DNA of 64,000 nt from Patiria pectinifera (taxonomy: Eukaryota; Echinodermata; Asteroidea; Valvatida; Asterinidae), in NCBI GenBank assembly GCA_029964075.1, contig CM057138.1:13634932-13698931 (forward strand), written 5' to 3'. The notes beneath the pieces were generated by a model that had not been told where the DNA came from, searched no databases, and saw only the letters and a program-made list of their open reading frames with translations. Positions 30,201-45,200 of the stretch are shown piece after piece. Made by a program: the position numbers and the translations under genes. Positions within the stretch are counted from its first letter, which is position 1. Every line of letters starts with the position of its first letter.

Positions 30201-33200
30201 TTCTTATTTTTGCATTTTCCTTTTGGTGCTGATTGGCGTATTCACAAAATTTGTTTGCGTATGTTCGGCTAACAATATTTTCATTTGTAAACTTGATAGG
30301 GTCTTTCGGGCTGCGGGTAACCGGAAGCAGAAATTGGCCTAAGCTACATGAAATGAAACTTGGAATAAACAACCACCCTGATAGTTAAACGTGCATAGTA
30401 CTGTAACTTCATTTCAACATCTTCAGATATAAAAATACCAACTTCTTTTAATCGTAAACATAATGAACAATCATGTGAATACTTTGCACTAAATCCAATA
30501 GACCATACACGTACTTTGACGCATATTTTTGAGTTTGTACAATTCAGGTCGCAACATTTCTGTGAAGGGAATGTTCATTCAAACCAAGCACATTAATCAC
30601 AGTAAGGCCTACCTTGGGCAAACAGATTTTTGATGAAGATCCAAGCGTTTTCTAGCGCAATGCGAATTAAATCCAAAAGATCACCGATGTCAATCTCAAT
30701 GACAATTGTGATGTCCAAAGTCACTCCGATTGCATTGACAGCAAACTTGAAAACAACCACGATTGTTACCTGGTTGACTGAATACCTTACACTGAATTCC
30801 AGAGAGATCTATCGACAAATGAAAACAATTGATAGACTATTAACGAATAAGTTGCTTGCAACGTTTTTTGTCAAAATCAAAATCTTTCTATTTTTGGTTT
30901 ATGTTTTGTGCATTTAGTCTGTTAAAACTATTACTTCAACGTATTTCAAAGAAACTCTCAGGAAATACTTGCATGTGGAAACTCCTAGCCAATGGGAAAA
31001 TCATTTACTACGCTTTTGCAATATGCGTCCGTTGATTTTAAACTTTGATATTCAATCACACAACAATGAATGCCCTCGGGGATCAATGTGTCAACAAACC
31101 CAACTGTGAAAACACAAGCGTATGAACCATCACATTCGGACGCATTTCTGAAAACGCTTGATGCTATAAAAAGATGATTTGGCAAACACAGCACCCGTGA
31201 CAAATGATCTACAATCCTGGCCAAATCTCGCTGAGCCCCCACCCCGGCCCCCGACCAATGTTGTATTTCATTGCGCGGTGTGTGCTCAAAAAGCTAGAGA
31301 GAACAACATTGACCAGGGGAGTGTATGGGGAAGTGGCTGACCGTGGGAGGCTAAGGAAGTGTCCCAACCATTTTGGCCGGAATTGTAGCTAGTGGTGCCA
31401 ACAGTGGACCCCGGGCCAAGGTTATAAACATTGATTCAGTACTCGTCTCACAGTGGAAAAAGTCTTTCCCTTTGATGGGCTGCCAAGTCTATTCGGTGTG
31501 GCCAAGACGACTCAGCAACATTCATAATACTCACTGCATTGATGATGCTTAAACTTAAATTTTTGTATTCTTCTGTTGTAGAATCCAAGTAAGCATCGTC
31601 AAAAGTAGCATTCACACCATCAATTTGAGTGATATCAAATGTTGCAGTAAACGTTGTCTCATCTAAAATGCAGAATCCAGGAAATAATATGTTATTTAAG
31701 GTAGAAATAATCCCATGAGTTCTGGTGACCTAAGAACATACACAGGTTTCTCTGCTTTACAGAGGAAGCAGAAAAACATGTTCGTGATTAATTAGTGGCT
31801 CTTTACTCAAGAGAGGACATGAGTAAGAGGACATGTAATGTGTTTGATAAGTGGTTCTTTACTAACGCACAAACAAGATATCACTTTGGTTAGATTAACG
31901 GCTCTTTAATAACACAACAATAAGTGCATCTGCACGTTAGTGTTTGATAAGTGGCAACCGCAAAACCAAGATGACATGTTGGCGCTTGGTAAGTGGTTCC
32001 TACCTTTTTTTTTTAACTTACGCGAGGACACTAGCAAGATGGCAAGAAAGTGTTTGATTACTGGTTCTTTCCTTACGCGAGGACGCAAACTAACAGGACA
32101 TGTAAAGTGTTAAATAATTGGCTCGTTACTAACAAACAAGCAAAAGAGCACGTTTGTTTGATTAACGGCTCTTTACTCGAACAACAATATGCACGCAGGC
32201 ATGTTAGTGTTTGATTGATGGCTCTTTACTCATAACAGACCAAGAGGGCATGCTAGTGTTTGACTAGTGGCTCTTAACTCATACACAATCAAGATGGCAT
32301 GTAAATATTTGTTTAGTGGCCTTTTCCTTATACGTGAGGACACAAACAGGAGGATAAAATAGTGGTTGATTAGTAATTGTTTACTCACGCGAGACACTAG
32401 CAAGATGGCATGTTGGTGTTTGAGTAGTGGCTCTTTCCTTACGCGAGGACACAAACAAGAAGACATAATAGTTGTTGATGAGTGGTTCTTTACTCTCACG
32501 AGGACATTATCAGGATGGCATGTTAGTATTTGGTAAGTGGCTCTTTCCTCAAGCAAGACAAGAGGACAAATTCGTGTTTAATTAGTGGCTCTTTCAAACT
32601 GAGATTTTCAATTGAAAAAAAAAACCCAACAGAATCCAACTTTAATTTTCATAAGTGGTTATTAATTGCCTGAATTTGGTTTGACACAGAAAGACAGTTT
32701 GAAACTCTTCCTAAATTTATTTTTAGCCAGTCTTTGTTGAAAACTAGTTAGTCCCCTTTGTCCCTTGACAGTTGCATCATTTTTAAATTGCTACCTCCCC
32801 CCCCCCCTCCACGCCTGCTTTGTACAATATTGTACAATTTGAAAAATTGGGGTCATCTGTTATGCAAAATGTAGACATAATCTGAATATTCTACACACCG
32901 TTAACGAACTCCTGCAAATAATAGTAACTGTGATCATTGCAATGGTATGAACAAGTTGTCCACGAAATATGTCATGGTCGTTTGACAAAATGGAGAGTGT
33001 GTATATTCCTGTTCATTCCGTTTTGTGTATTGTGCTCCCATAGAAAAGCCATACATTCTTTCCTAAAAATCCCATCGGCGCTGCCTAAACATGGGTATCT
33101 ATACCGACTTGAAAATTGCACTGTACTATAAACCGAAAGCACAATATGAGTAAACATTAACCGCCTATGCAAACGAGTATTTGGCATCTACAATCGAACA

Positions 33201-36200
33201 TTTGCTTTTCAAACATCGAGTCCAACTGTTATTCCGGACGACGAAAAGAATAATGACTTTGAAGTACGTTTTCCTCTTAAAATTGCATAGGCATACGAAT
33301 TAGATGTACATGAAAACATTTCTGTGCTATGGAATAGTGTTAGGACTTTGGATTTATTGTTCAATGAAAAAAAAATGTGAAATTAATATATCTGCTGCAA
33401 GGTGAAAAGGTAAACTGTGGATTTCATTTCGAAACCGTCAGAAAAAAAATCCTAATATTCCATTGTATTATTTATATTCTCAGTTAACATTTCCGTAACA
33501 AATACCCTTAAATAAATACCCATTTATTGTGTTTTCTTTCTTCCAACGATTGTAATTGACTGGGTTGTTCTTGTCTTCGATTAAAGTGTCATTTTTTTTG
33601 TTCGCCCACCTTGATAAGAAGATACCGCAATACGTCGTTTGCTTTGGGGAAACACTGTTACTGTCTGCAATTTATTGTAGTGCGCATGCGCACGGTCATT
33701 CATCAAATTCTTGGTCTTTTTGGGACTTTATCATATGATCGAAGTGAAGCATGCATTTTTAACATTTACTGAAAAACATTTCACAAAAATTGCGGTCAAA
33801 TTAGATTAGTTTTTAGTGTACAGAAATATTGGGGGGTTCTACACAAAAACATAACATCTACAAATAGGTAGTATTGTTTCAAATCAAATTGTCTCAATAT
33901 CCCACTTGTAGGGGCTGTGCATCAAACAGGGGACCATTCACCTGACCGTTGATGTCAGGAATCGGTTCCAAATTATGGAAAACGATACCAAAAATCAAAC
34001 TATACAAACTATCTAGTATCTTCTATGGCAATGACGAAGAAAGATTTTGAATGCTATTTGTGGGGAATTTTCAACATTTAACCAGCTACATGGGAAAACC
34101 AAACATCTGTCACGTTTGAGACCCTCGCGGTAGTTGCAATTTACAAGGCAAAGCTACTACATGTCAAAAAACAAATGCATGTGCAACTTTTGATCCTCAA
34201 TAATTTTTAAACGATCATGTAAACAAAGTATGACGCATTTTACAAATCGAGTTTCATCAGACTTGTGCAAGAGGGTGAGATTTAAACGCCAACATAATTC
34301 GGGCATTTAGAATCTGGATGAGGCGCTGGACACGGCGGCCGAAAGCTTCAGAATCTGCCACTTTCGACTTGACGTCCTCCGATGTCGATACTGCATTGGA
34401 GACGGTGGCGGAAGGCACGCACTTTAGCAAAAAGCTTTTGAATGAATGCAGGTCCACCACTGATGTCATTGCACACCTCATCGATCGTGTGCCTCACCAA
34501 ACGATCGAGGTGTTCAATGACACCAGTGGTGATCCTGAATTCCTTCAGAAACTATCTGCTGCCTTACGTTCCTTCCGCCACCGTCTCCAGTGTTGTAACG
34601 ACATCGGAGGACGTCAAGTCGAAAGTGACAGATTCTGAAAGTGAGTATTTTTCTTCGTATGGCGTTTAAATCTCACCCTCTTGCAGAAAGTCGAGAGATA
34701 CATCTTTGTCAGTCCAAGAAACAAGACTGCATGCAGGCATTGACAATGTAAACTTAAGGTTCACCAGCAATGTGCATACAAGGTCAGTCAAGATAAATTT
34801 AAATGATACAATTTGACAATAAAAAAATGCCACTGTAGATTTGGTTGGAGTGATCGTACTTGGAGTGGTGGTTGTTTCTTGAGTAGTGGTTTGTGCTGTT
34901 GTGGGAGGTCCATCTACGGTGGTAGCTGATGTAAAGGCGGTTGATTGTACCGGAGTGGTGGGTGCTTCTGGAGTGCTGGTTGGTTGTTGGGTTGTTGTTT
35001 GTTCCGGAGTGGTGGTTTGTTCTGGAGTCGTGGTTTGTGTTGTGGTGGGAGTTCCATCTACGGTGGTAGCTGATGTAATGGCGGTTGATTGTACCGGAGT
35101 GGTGGTTGTTTCTTGGGGGTTTGGTGGTTCTTGAGTAGTGGTTGGTGCTGTTGTGGGAGGTCCATCTACGGTGGTAGCTGATGTAATGGCGGTTGATTGT
35201 ACCGGAGCGGTGGTTGGTTCCGGTGTGATGGTTGGTTCTGGAGTGGTGTTTGGTTCCGGTGTGGTTAATGGTTCCGGAGTGGTGAATGGTTTCGGAGTGC
35301 TGGTTAGGTCAGGAGTGGTGGTTTGTTCTACTGATAGTTTTTAAAAGTAGATGTCATTTTAAGATAATTCAAAACAAAAAAGTAAGACAAAAATGAAACA
35401 GGTGCTAAGTGTTGTCTTTTTCATCAAGCCGTTAAATCGGTTTGAAAACCTGCATTGTGTCTTCCTTATTTAGGATGATTCATACTTTTCTGAAAAAAAA
35501 CCCACTACATTACAATATCAAAGGGCAATCCTTTTTTTTCAATGAACCCCGCCATGAACACCATCTGCTTCAGATAGCATGCCTTGTCAAAACATTTATA
35601 GGTCAATACAGGTACATGGAGGAATACAAGGCACATTTGTGGGGGTGGGGGTGGTTTTCCATTTTTTTGCAATTTGCTTTTGGTGCTGATTGCAGTATTC
35701 ACACAATATTTTCGTATTTCGGCCAAACATATTTTCATTTGTAAAAATGATAGGGTCTCATTGGCTGCGGGTAACCGGAAGCAGAAATTTGCCTAACCTG
35801 CACGAACTGAAACTTGGAATAAACAACCACCATGATAGTGAAACGTGCATACTACTGTTACTTCATTAAGATACCTTTAGATGTAAAACATACCAACTTC
35901 TTTTACTAATAAACATAATGAACAATCATGTGAATGCTTTGCAATGACCATACACGTATTTTTGATGAGCATTTTTTGAGTTTGTACGATTCAAGTCGCA
36001 AAATGTCCACGAAAGGACTGGTCATTCAAACCAAGCACATTAATTACAGTTAGACCTACCTTGGGCGAGCAGATTTTCGATGAAGATCAAAGCTTTCTCA
36101 AGCGCACCGCGAATTAAATCCAAAAGATCACTGATGTCAATCACAATGACAACTGTGATGTCCAAAGTCACCCCGATTGCGTTCGCAGAAAACTTGAAAA

Positions 36201-39200
36201 CAACCACGATTGTTACCTGGTTGACTGAATACCTTACACTGAATTCCAAAGAGATCTATAAACAAAGGAAAACAATTGATAGAGTATTAAAGAATGTATG
36301 CTTACAGAGTTTTTTGTCAAAAAAATCCTTTTGTTTTTCAACATGTGTGTATCTAATCAGTTAAAAACTATAGCTTCAACTCATTGCAATGAAACGCTCA
36401 GGGAATACTGACATCTGAAAAGATTTAGCCAAGCGGAAGAGCCTCTACAACGCTATTGCGCTGGGCGTATCTGGATTTTCAACCTTGATGTTCAATCACA
36501 AGACAATGGAAACCCTTCGGGAATTATGTGTCAACAAACCATACTGCGAAAACACAAGTGTATCATCAGCATGCATGCCAACAGCTCTCTAGATGGACCA
36601 CTAATCAAGGTTGTATACGCCAAACAGGTGTCTGATTTTTCACTTTTACGTCTGCAACGTTTTGCAAGTAAAAACTGCGCCTGTGCGAATAGGTAAATGT
36701 AGTGTGGCCATCTATCCACTGCCATTTACACAGGACAATACTTCCCAGAAATAGGCTCCATGTAAAGTATTGCCTCAACGATAGACGTTGGAACGCATTG
36801 ATGCATTGATGTTTGATGCATTGATGCTAAAAAGCGTGGTGCTTGAACAATGATGATTATGCTTCGCGCCATACGAACCACCAGGCGCTCGTGGTGGGTC
36901 CCCCATTCCAACACTCCTCCAAGGTTATCATAACAGGAAAATTAAAGCCAATTCAAGTGCAAACACAGTATGATCTAGCTGTTTGTGCTAACAGTGGACT
37001 CCAGGCCCAGGATATTATTATTGCCCGAGTACTCGTGAATCACAGTGGACAACAAAGACCTTCCCTTTGATGGGCTGCAAAGTCTATTCAGTGGGCGAAG
37101 ACGACTCAACAACACTTATAATACTCACAGCATTGATGATGCTTAAACTTAAATTCTTGTATTGTTCTGTTGTAGAATTCAAGTAAGCATCGTCGAAAGT
37201 AGCATTCACACCATCCATTTGAATGATATCAAATGTTGCAGTATATGTTGTCTCCCCTGAAATGCAGAAACCAGGACATGATCTTTACTTAAGGTAAAAA
37301 TAATCCCATGAATTCTGGTGACTCTAAGAACACATGTTAATGTACATTACAAAGGAAGCAGGATGACATGTTAGTGTTTGATTAGTGGCTCCTTACTCAC
37401 TCGAGGACACAAGCAAGTAGGCGTGTTAGTGTTCCATCAGTGGCTCCTTACTTACTCGAGGACACAAGCAGGATGACATGTTAGTGTTTGATTAATGGCT
37501 CTTTACTCAGAAAAGGACACAAGCATGTTGGCGAGTAGTTTTAGTTTAGTTGTTCTTTACTCACGCGAGAACACAGACAAGGCGACATGTTAGTGTTTGA
37601 TTAGTGGCTCTTTACTCACGATAGTACACAAGCACGTTGGCGTGTGAGTGTTTCATCAGTGGCGTCCCACTGGTGTGGGTAATGTTCGGATACAGGGCCA
37701 AAATTCAAAGGATTTTCAACTAAACAATGGAATTTTTAACAAATTAAACTTATTAAGAATTATATAGTGAACAAGCAGACATGCTGTCGCCAGGATGGGG
37801 CAAGGGGGCGCTTGCAACCCCCCCCCCCCGAAAAAAAAACCCAAAAAGCAGAAAGAAGGGGGCAAAACTTCAGAAAAAAAAACAAGAAATAGAGGTGTGC
37901 AGCTATACTTTTTATTAATGTTATACACATTTTACAAAATGGTTGTTTGCATGGGTGTTAATGAGGGTGGGTGGGCAACAAATGCTCTTCCCCCTTCATC
38001 GCCCGCCAATTTTTGTTTTTCGACAAACGACAACTGCATATAGGTGTACGCTATGACGTTTTGGAATTCACTTTTCTACAAAACATGAGAAGAAAGTAAA
38101 TAATTTGAAAAAAAAAAAAAAAATTCGAACGTAAGGAAATTCAGACATTTTTTTCCTTTTGACAAAATCCTCAGAAGCCTCAAATTAGAAAAAAAAATCG
38201 GGTACAAAACGGCGACTCGCGCCCACAATCTCATGGTGGAAAATCACGACCCTATCAACTGAGCTATGGCACGACACTATGGGTAAAAATAGTTATATAT
38301 CTGCAATCGTATCACAAAAGTATCGTTGAGGGCGCTAAACAACCATGTATGTGGATGTAGTTTGGGAAAAGAAAATTTGTCCCCGCCCACCCTAAAAAAA
38401 ATGATCAATTAAGAATATGTAACAGAAAGTTCAAGGATTTTCAGGGAAAATGTGTGTTGCCCCTAGAAAAAACCCTAGCGACGTCAATGCAAGCAGAAAA
38501 AAAGTTTAGACTTCGGAAAAGATAGGATTTGGTATTTTGTTTACTAATTGGCTACTGGTACTTCAAGAAAGAAATATGTGGTAGTTGATCAGGCAGTGAT
38601 TGATGTTAATGGATGGCTGGTCAATGCTGTTGTTTCATGTTTGTGATACACTGGTTTGAATAAGTCAAATAATCATGATTATCATCAATGCAAATGTTAT
38701 TACTCCTGGGCAAAGGAGACACCTTCTGCACTGCATTCATGTTACCTGATTTGTCGTTAAATTCTACATTTCATTAAATCAATGCTAGCTCAAACATAAA
38801 GCAAATGTTGTTCATTGTTTTCAATCATAGAATGGAAATGTCTTGTCAAGAGATACATCAATAACAGCCCTAAGAACAAGACAACATGTACATCGGGCAT
38901 TTACAATGATCACCACCATAAAAGGCCAAAGGCAAAGTCAAGATATATTTCAATAATACAATTTGACAAACAAAAGTGTGTCCAGCATATAAACAATGTC
39001 ACTAGCTTTGGTTGGTGTTATTCTACCTTCAGTGGTGGTTGGTGTTGTTGAGACTCCAACTCCGGTGTTTGTTGATCCTAAAGAGGTGCTTGATACAGGA
39101 GTGGTGGATGTAACTGGAGGGGTGGTTGCTGCTGGAGTGGTGGTTGGTGTTGTTGACGGTCCATCTACGGTTGCAGTTGATGGAAAGGTGGCTGATCCTA

Positions 39201-42200
39201 AAGTGGTGGATGTTACAGGAGTGGCGAATGTTACTGGAGTGGTGGTTGCTACCAGAGGAATGGTTAATCGTCGGCATCGGAACTGTTTTGAAGGTGGGGG
39301 GGGGGGGCAAGTACTGCCGGTCACCGGTCAAGCCGGCCGATGCAGTGTAGCAGCACAATTTAGAATTCATGCGTAGCACTCATTTCCGCAAAAGTGGCGG
39401 GTACAAGCGCATGTGCAAAGAATTTGGGGGAGGCGACCCCTCCCCCAGTGATGTTTAATTCATTTGGTTCAGCCAGTTCCCGAGGTTGGAAAAAAACCCA
39501 TGGCATCACATTTTTGACAATCACTGAATCTTTAACAGGGCCTTTTGCGCTTCAAAACAGATCTTTTAAACTCAACGATTTGTTTAACTCAAACTTTCAA
39601 TGGCTTTGTAACAATTCTTTTTCAAAACAACTGAATATTTTTTTCAAAATCCTTAATTTTGAATCGGCTAACAGTTGAGATTCAGTGAGACTTATACACA
39701 TTTGTCAATGGGTGGTTTTAGGATGCATGCTTTTCAATCAAAACTGACAAATAAAATACTTGTAAAGTAGTTGATAGTGTGTTCTTATTCCTTATAATAT
39801 AAGGAATATGTACATATACTTGATCACCACTTTACAAATATTATTTGTAAAGTGGTGATCAAGTATATGTACATATACATATGTACATATTACTTGTACA
39901 CATCAGTTAGTGTGGTATGATTTCCATATACTAATTTATGTAAACTTAAACATTAAACGCCTACGGAAGTCAAGCAAAACAAACACTTTTATAAGTGCAC
40001 GTAATCCCTTCTTTTTAACTTGATGTTATTACTTACCAAGCTCATATGTGACGGTTGGTTCTGGAGTGGAGGTTGGTTTTGGAGTGCTGGCTAGCTCTGG
40101 AGTGGTGGTTTGTTCTACTGATAGTTTTCAAAAGTAGATAACAAAACAATGTCATTTTAAGATAATTTTAAACAAAACAGTAAGATAAAAAATGAAACAG
40201 ATGCTGAGGGGTATGGTTGTTATTTTCATCAAGCCCTTTAATAGGTATGAAAACCTGCATTGTGTCTTCCTTATTTAGGATGATTCGTCCTTTTCTGAAA
40301 AAAAAAACCACTACATTACACTATCAAAGGTTATTTCCTTTTTTGCAATGAACCTTGTACACACTCAAGACATTAGTGTATAGCAATGCATTTTTTTTTC
40401 AATGGAAGTTGGGTATCAAAACAATTAAAGTTTAAATTATACACTTTGATAGGAAAAAAAAACATCATTGGTAGTAACGAATTTATTCTGTCATTCTCTC
40501 AATTCCTTTTTCAATGATTTCTTCCTTTATTTTTCCTGAATTAAACTGTCAGCAACGTATGATACAAATGGTGAAGTGAAAAACACCCTCCGCTTCCGAT
40601 AACATACCTTGTCAAAACAGCTTTAGGTCAGTACAGGTACATGAAGGAATACGGGGGAAAATTTGTGGGGTTTTTAGTGGGGGTGTTTTTTTTTTGCATT
40701 GTCTTTTTGGTGCTCATTGGAGCATTTACACAATATTTATGCGTATTTTCGGCCAAAATTATTTTCATTTGTAAAAATGATAGGGTCTCTCGGGCTGCGG
40801 GTCCCGCAAGCAGAAATTGGCGTAACCTGCACGAACTGAAACTTGGAATAAACAACCACCATGATAGTGAAACGTGCATACTACTGTAACCTCATTTAGA
40901 TAGCTTCAGATGTAAAACATACCAACTTCTTTTACTAATAAACATAATGAACAATCATGTGAATGCTTTGCAATAACCATACACGTATTTTTGACGAGCA
41001 TTTTTTGAGTTTGTACGATTCAAGTCGCAAAATGTCAACAAAAGGACTGCTCATTCAAACCAAGCACATTAATTACAGTTAGGCCTACCTTGGGCGAGCA
41101 GATTTTCGATGACGATCGAAGCTTTCTCAAGCGCACCGCGAATTAAATCCAAAAGATCACTGATGTCAATCACAATGACAACTGTTATGTCCAAAGTCAC
41201 CCCGATTGCGTTCGCAGAAAACTTGAAAACAACCACGATTGTTACCTGGTTGACTGAATACCTTACACTGAATTCCAAAGAGATCTATAAACAAAGGAAA
41301 ACAATTGATAGAGTATTAAAGAATGTATGCTTACAGAGTTTTTTGTCAAAAAAAAATCCTTTTGTTTTCAACATGTGTGTATCTAGTCAGTTAAAAACTA
41401 TAGCTTCATCTCATTGCAATGAAACGCTCAGGGAATACTGACATCTGAAAAGTCCTAACCAAGCGGAAGAGCCTCTACAACGCTATTGCGCTGGGCGTAT
41501 ATTGATTTTCAACCTTGATGTTCAATCACAAGACAATGGAAACCCTTCGGGAATTATGTGTCAACAAACCATACTGCGAAAACACAAGTGTATCATCAGC
41601 ATGCATGCCAACAGCTCTCTAGATGGACCACTAATCAAGGTTGTATAGCCAAACAGGTGTCTGATTTTTCACTTTTACGTCTGCAACGCTTTGCAAGTAA
41701 AAACTGCGCCTGTGTGAATAGGTACATGTAGTGTGGCCATCTATACATTGCCATTTACACAGGACAATACTTCCCAGAAACAGGCTCCCTGTAAAGTATT
41801 GCTTTAACGATAGACGTTGGAACGCATTGATGCATTGATGCTTGATGCATTGATGCTAAAACGCGTGATGCTTGAACAAAGATGATTATGCTTCGCGCCA
41901 TACGAACCATCAGGCGCTCGTGGTTGGTCCCCCCATTCCAACACTCCTCCAAAGTTATCATAACAGGAAAATTAAAGCCAATACAAGTGCAAACACAGTA
42001 TGATCTAGCTGTTGGTGCTAACAGTGGACTCCAGGCCCAGGATATTATTATTGCCCGAGTACTCGTGAATCACAGTGGACAACAAAGACCTTCACTTTGA
42101 TGGGCTGCAAAGTCTATTCAGTGGGCGAAGACGACTCAACAACACTTATAATACTCACAGCATTGATGATGCTTAAACTTAAATTCTTGTATTGTTCTGT

Positions 42201-45200
42201 TGTCGAATTCAAGTAAGCATCGTCGAAAGTAGCATTCACACCATCCATTTGAATGATATCAAATGTTGCAGTATATGTTGTCTCCCCTGAAATGCAGAAA
42301 CCAGGACATGATCTTTACTTAAGGTAAAAATAATCCCATGAATTCTGGTGACTCTAAGAACACATGTTTATGTGCATTACAAAGGAAGCAGGATGACATG
42401 TTAGTGTTTGATTAGTGGCTCCTTACGAAAGGACACAAGCAAGAAGGCATGTTAATGATTAGTGGCTCTTTACTCACGCGAGGTCACAAGCAATAAATGA
42501 TGTTAGTGTTTGATTAGTGGCTCTTTACTCACTCGAGGACACAAGCAAGTCGGCGTGTTAGTGTTCCATCAGTGGCTCCTTACTTACTCGATGACACAAG
42601 CAGGATGACATGTTAGTGTTTGATTAATGGCTCTTTACTCAGAAAGGACACAGGCATGTTGGCGAGTAATGTTAGTTTAGTTGTTCTTTACTCACGCGAG
42701 AACACAGACAAGGCGACATGTATAGTGAACAAGCAGACACGGTTTCGCCAGGATGGGGCAAGGGTGCGCTCCCCCTTCGAAAAAAGCTCCCAAAAAGCAG
42801 AAAGAAGGGGGCAAAACTTCAGGAAAAAAAAAAACAAGAAATAGGGGTGTGAAGCTATACTTTTTATTAATGTTATACACATTTTACAAAATGGTTTTTG
42901 CATGGGTGTTAATGGGGGTGGGTGGGCAACAAATGTTCTTCCCCTTCACCGCCTGCGAATTTTTGTTTTCCGAAAAACGACAACTGCATATAGGTGTACG
43001 CTATGACGTTTTGGAATTCACTTTTCTAAAAAAAAACATGAGAAGAAAGTAAATAATTTGAAAAACAAAAATTCGAACGTAACAAAATTCGGACTTTATT
43101 TCCCTTTTAAAAAATCTTCAGAAACCTCAGATTAGAAAAAAAAAAAAAAATCGGGTACAAAACGGCGACTCGAGCCCACAACCTCACGGTGCAAAATCAC
43201 GACCCTATCGACTGAGCTATGGCACGACACTTTGGGTAAAAAAAATTATCTATCTGCGTTTGTATCACAAAAGTATCGCTGAGAGCGCTAAACAACCATG
43301 TATGTGAATATAGTTTGGGAAAAGAAAATTCGCTCCCGCCCACCCTTAAAAAATGATCAATTAAGAATATGTAACAGAAAGTACAAGGATTTTTAGGGAA
43401 AATGTGCGTTGCCCCTAGAAAAATTCCTAGCGACGTCAATGCAAGCAGAAACAAGTCTAGACTTAAGAAAAAATAGGATTTGGTATTTTTTTTTTAAAAT
43501 TGACTACTGGTACTTCAGGAAAGAAATATGTGGTAGTTGATCATGTAGTGATTGATGTTAATGGATGGCTGGTCAATGCTGTTGTTTCAGTTTGTGATTC
43601 ACTGATTTGAATAAGTCAAATAATCATGATTATCATCAATGCAAATGTTATAACTCGTAGGCAAAGGAGACACCTTGTGCACTACATTCATTGTCGCTGA
43701 TCTGTCGTTAAATTTTACATTTCATTAAATCAATGCTAGCTCAAACATAATGCAAATGTTGTTCATTGTTTTCAAACAAAAAATGAAAATGTCATGTCAA
43801 GAGATACTTTAATAACAGCCCTAAGAACAAGATTACATACAGGCATTTACAATGATGGATGTTACAGGAGTAGTGAATGTTACTGGAGTGGTGGTTGCTA
43901 CCGGAGGGGTGGTTAATCTTCGGCATCAGAACTGTTTTGGAGGCGGGGAGGGGGCAAGAACTGCCGGTCACCGGTCAAGCCGGCCGTTGCAGTGTATCAG
44001 CACAATTTAGCAATTTATGCGTAGCACTCATTTCCGCAAAAGTGGCGGGTACAAGCGCTTGTGCAAAGAATTGGGGGAGGCGACTCCTCCCCCAGTGAAA
44101 GGATTGGGTGTCATGCACATCCCCTACCTCCCCCTGGCCACCTCCCACTGTTTTATCAGGCATTTTTTGAGTGATGTTTAATTCATTTGGTTCAGCCAGT
44201 TCTTCAGGTTGAAAAAAAATAAAAATCATGGGATCAAATTTTTGACAATGACTGAATCTTTAACATGGCCTTTTGCGCTTCAAAACAGGCCTTTTAAACT
44301 CAACGATTTCTTTTACTCAAACTTTCAATGGCTTTTTAAAATTCTTTTTCAAAACAAATGAAGATTTTTTTCTAAATCATTGATTTTGAATCGGTTAACA
44401 GTTGAGATTCAGTGAGACACACATTTGTCAATGGGTGGTTTTAGGATTCATGCTTTTCAATCAAAAGTGACAAATACAATACTTGTAAAGTAGTTTATAG
44501 TGTGGTCTTATTCCTTATATTTGTAAAGTGGTGATCAAGTATATGTACATATACATATGTACATAATACTTGTACACATCAGTTAGTGTTGTATGATTTC
44601 CATATACTAATTTATGTAAACTTAAACATTAAACGCATACGGAAGTTAAGCAAAACAAACACTTTTATAAGTGCACGTGATCCCTTCTTTTTAACTTGAT
44701 GTTATTACTTACCAAGCTCATATGTGACGGTTGGTTCTGGAGTGGAGGTTGGTTTTGGAGTGCTGGCTAGCTCTGGAGTGGTGGTTTGTTCTACTGATAG
44801 TTTTCAAAAGTAGATGACAAAACAATGTCATTTTAAGATAATTTAAAACAAAACAGTGAGATAAAAATGAAACAGATGCTGAGAGGTATGGTTGTTATTT
44901 TCATCAAGCCCTTTAATAGGTATGAAAACTTGCATTGTGTCTTCCTTATTTAGGATGATTCGTCCTTTTTTGAAAAAAAACCTACATTACACTATCAAAG
45001 GGTTATTTCCTTTTTTTCAATGAACCTTGTACACACTCAAGACAGTAGTGTATAGCAATGCATTTGTTTTTCAATGGTAGTTGGGTATCAAAATAATTTA
45101 AGTTTAAATTATACACTTTGATAGGAAAAAAAACATCATTAGTAGTAACGAATTTATTCTGTCATTCTCTCAATTCGTTTTTCAATGATTTCTTCCTTTA

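Noticed and set aside
32972-33187. 70-codon ORF conserved in the copies at 33.0 and 57.7 kb
   Set aside because: Both copies come from one recent duplication, so the conservation carries no weight, and the opposite strand is open as well. No domain seen.
34318-34638. 106-codon ORF with a protein-like composition
   Set aside because: It coincides with the arms of a palindrome, and a mirrored frame exists on the other strand; best explained as fold-back sequence.
39029-39379. Alternative frame over the type A exons (39, 49, 55 kb) rich in Asn and His
   Set aside because: It ends in a stop before the donor, is out of phase with the neighbouring exons and lacks the Thr/Pro mucin composition.
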